A stretch of DNA of 5,905 nucleotides from assembly GCA_018715425.1 (NCBI GenBank), contig DVLR01000005.1, forward strand, positions 1 through 5,905, read 5' to 3'. Of this stretch, positions 5,406 through 5,905 are shown piece after piece. Below the pieces are notes generated by a model. The model was not told the DNA's origin, did not search any database, and saw only the letters and a program-made list of their open reading frames with translations. The DNA comes from Candidatus Merdenecus merdavium (GTDB lineage Bacteria > Bacillota > Clostridia > Lachnospirales > Lachnospiraceae). The stretch's first letter is position 1, and every line of letters begins with the position of its first letter. Both the position numbers and the translations under genes were made by a program.

Positions 5406-5905
5406 TTATGCTCTAGTATGGAATCCTTCAAAAATAAAAGAGTCGAATTTGGTAAGAGTTGAGGCATATATATCTGGTGACGTTATGGTCCAAGCCATGG
5501 TCATAGCAGAAAACAAATGCTTATTTAGCCAATAGCTAAGTTTCGCAGTATCTGTATAACAGTATGAAATAAAATCCGGTCTGCCAAGAAAATTAGAAAG
5601 TAAGTTTTCCACAATAAAATTTAAAAAAAATCCAGCTTCCGATATAGATTTCGTAAGTTTAGAAGAGAGTTGGCCTCTGACAATATCAGGACGGTTTTTC
5701 CTGTACCATCCAATGGCTAGGGTATTAAAAGATTCAATACAGTAGTGTCCTTGATAATCTTTTAATACTTCATTCAGTAATTCGCAGGTTTTGGTACTGC
5801 GAATGGGCAGCTTGATTTCGATGAGTAATGGAACACAGCCCTTTACCAAGGTTAATACCTCGGATAATAGTGGGATTTTTTCTTCCGTATGAAACAGTGA
5901 TAATT
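5406..5905 (-). CDS. Glycerophosphodiester phosphodiesterase family protein (partial, C-terminal part)
   Basis: GDPD enzymes split glycerophosphodiesters, such as deacylated phospholipids, into glycerol-3-phosphate and an alcohol in a metal-dependent TIM barrel. The frame is open from the window edge to TAA at 5406-5408. It gives 165 residues of the C-terminal part, while the N-terminal HRG/PENT catalytic segment lies beyond the window. Visible family features, from the first residue present, are KIPLLSEVLTLVKG (about 9-22), PLLIEIK (about 25-31) with the metal/catalytic Glu of the EIK motif, CIESFNTLAIGWYRKNRPDIVRGQL (about 52-76), the WTITSPD strand (about 137-143), and the end KFDSFIFEGF. 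A TTG at 5847-5849 is an internal Leu codon, not the start, because family-like sequence continues upstream of it. The gene converges on the PAP2 gene with an 86-base gap; I see no good minus-strand terminator in that gap. Confidence 0.82.
   Translation of the reverse strand, partial: LSLFHTEEKIPLLSEVLTLVKGCVPLLIEIKLPIRSTKTCELLNEVLKDYQGHYCIESFNTLAIGWYRKNRPDIVRGQLSSKLTKSISEAGFFLNFIVENLLSNFLGRPDFISYCYTDTAKLSYWLNKHLFSAMTMAWTITSPDIYASTLTKFDSFIFEGFHTRA

Noticed and set aside
5847..5849. TTG as the start of the minus-strand GDPD gene
   Set aside because: The frame stays open to the window edge and the upstream residues (KIPLLSEVLT) are family-like, so this is an internal Leu codon of a gene cut by the window.
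1..5905. Search by eye for CRISPR repeats, insertion-sequence ends, tRNA or rRNA genes, and toxin-antitoxin or defence genes
   Set aside because: No spaced direct repeats, transposase motifs, RNA signatures or defence domains were seen on either strand.

Overview
The window looks like the chromosome of a low-GC anaerobic Firmicute, most likely a Lachnospiraceae/clostridial species. The grounds are AT-rich DNA with AT-biased codons, strong AGGAGG-type ribosome sites, several TTG/GTG starts, consensus TTGnnn-17-TATAAT promoters, and protein variants that I associate with that group (a MutY with a C-PNG-C type cluster loop, an Aur1-like PAP2 protein, a clostridial-type GDPD). The organism call is inference; no marker gene is present.

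Layout. Positions 1-153 hold the tail of an upstream gene and an ambiguous 30-codon small frame that runs almost to the next gene. sfsA follows (165-845), then a 190-base gap with nested inverted repeats and a possible promoter (about 846-1035), then mutY (1036-2196). A clear promoter at 2218-2246 starts a two-gene unit: glf, UDP-galactopyranose mutase (2300-3481), overlapping by four bases a family-2 glycosyltransferase (3478-4494). An extended -10 promoter at 4563-4591 drives a membrane PAP2-superfamily gene (4624-5319), which ends in a strong intrinsic terminator at 5297-5343 and a possible weaker one at 5351-5376. The C-terminal half of a glycerophosphodiester phosphodiesterase gene converges from the other strand (5406 to the window edge).

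How the genes fit together. sfsA and mutY are ordinary housekeeping-type genes. The glf-glycosyltransferase pair makes UDP-galactofuranose and probably places Galf, or another sugar, on a surface or lipid acceptor. The PAP2 protein has the residue pattern of the Aur1/PAP2_3 branch rather than classical lipid phosphate phosphatases. With the GDPD next door it gives the right half of the window a cell-envelope and membrane-lipid flavour. The functional link between glf-GT2 and PAP2 is inferred from adjacency only, because PAP2 has its own promoter.

I see no mobile element, CRISPR array, RNA gene, defence system or clearly new system. The points most worth a second look are the compact galactofuranose pair outside any polysaccharide cluster, the altered PAP2 motifs, the nested inverted repeats before mutY, start codons that differ from the longest reading frames, and a terminator whose loop contains the stop codon.
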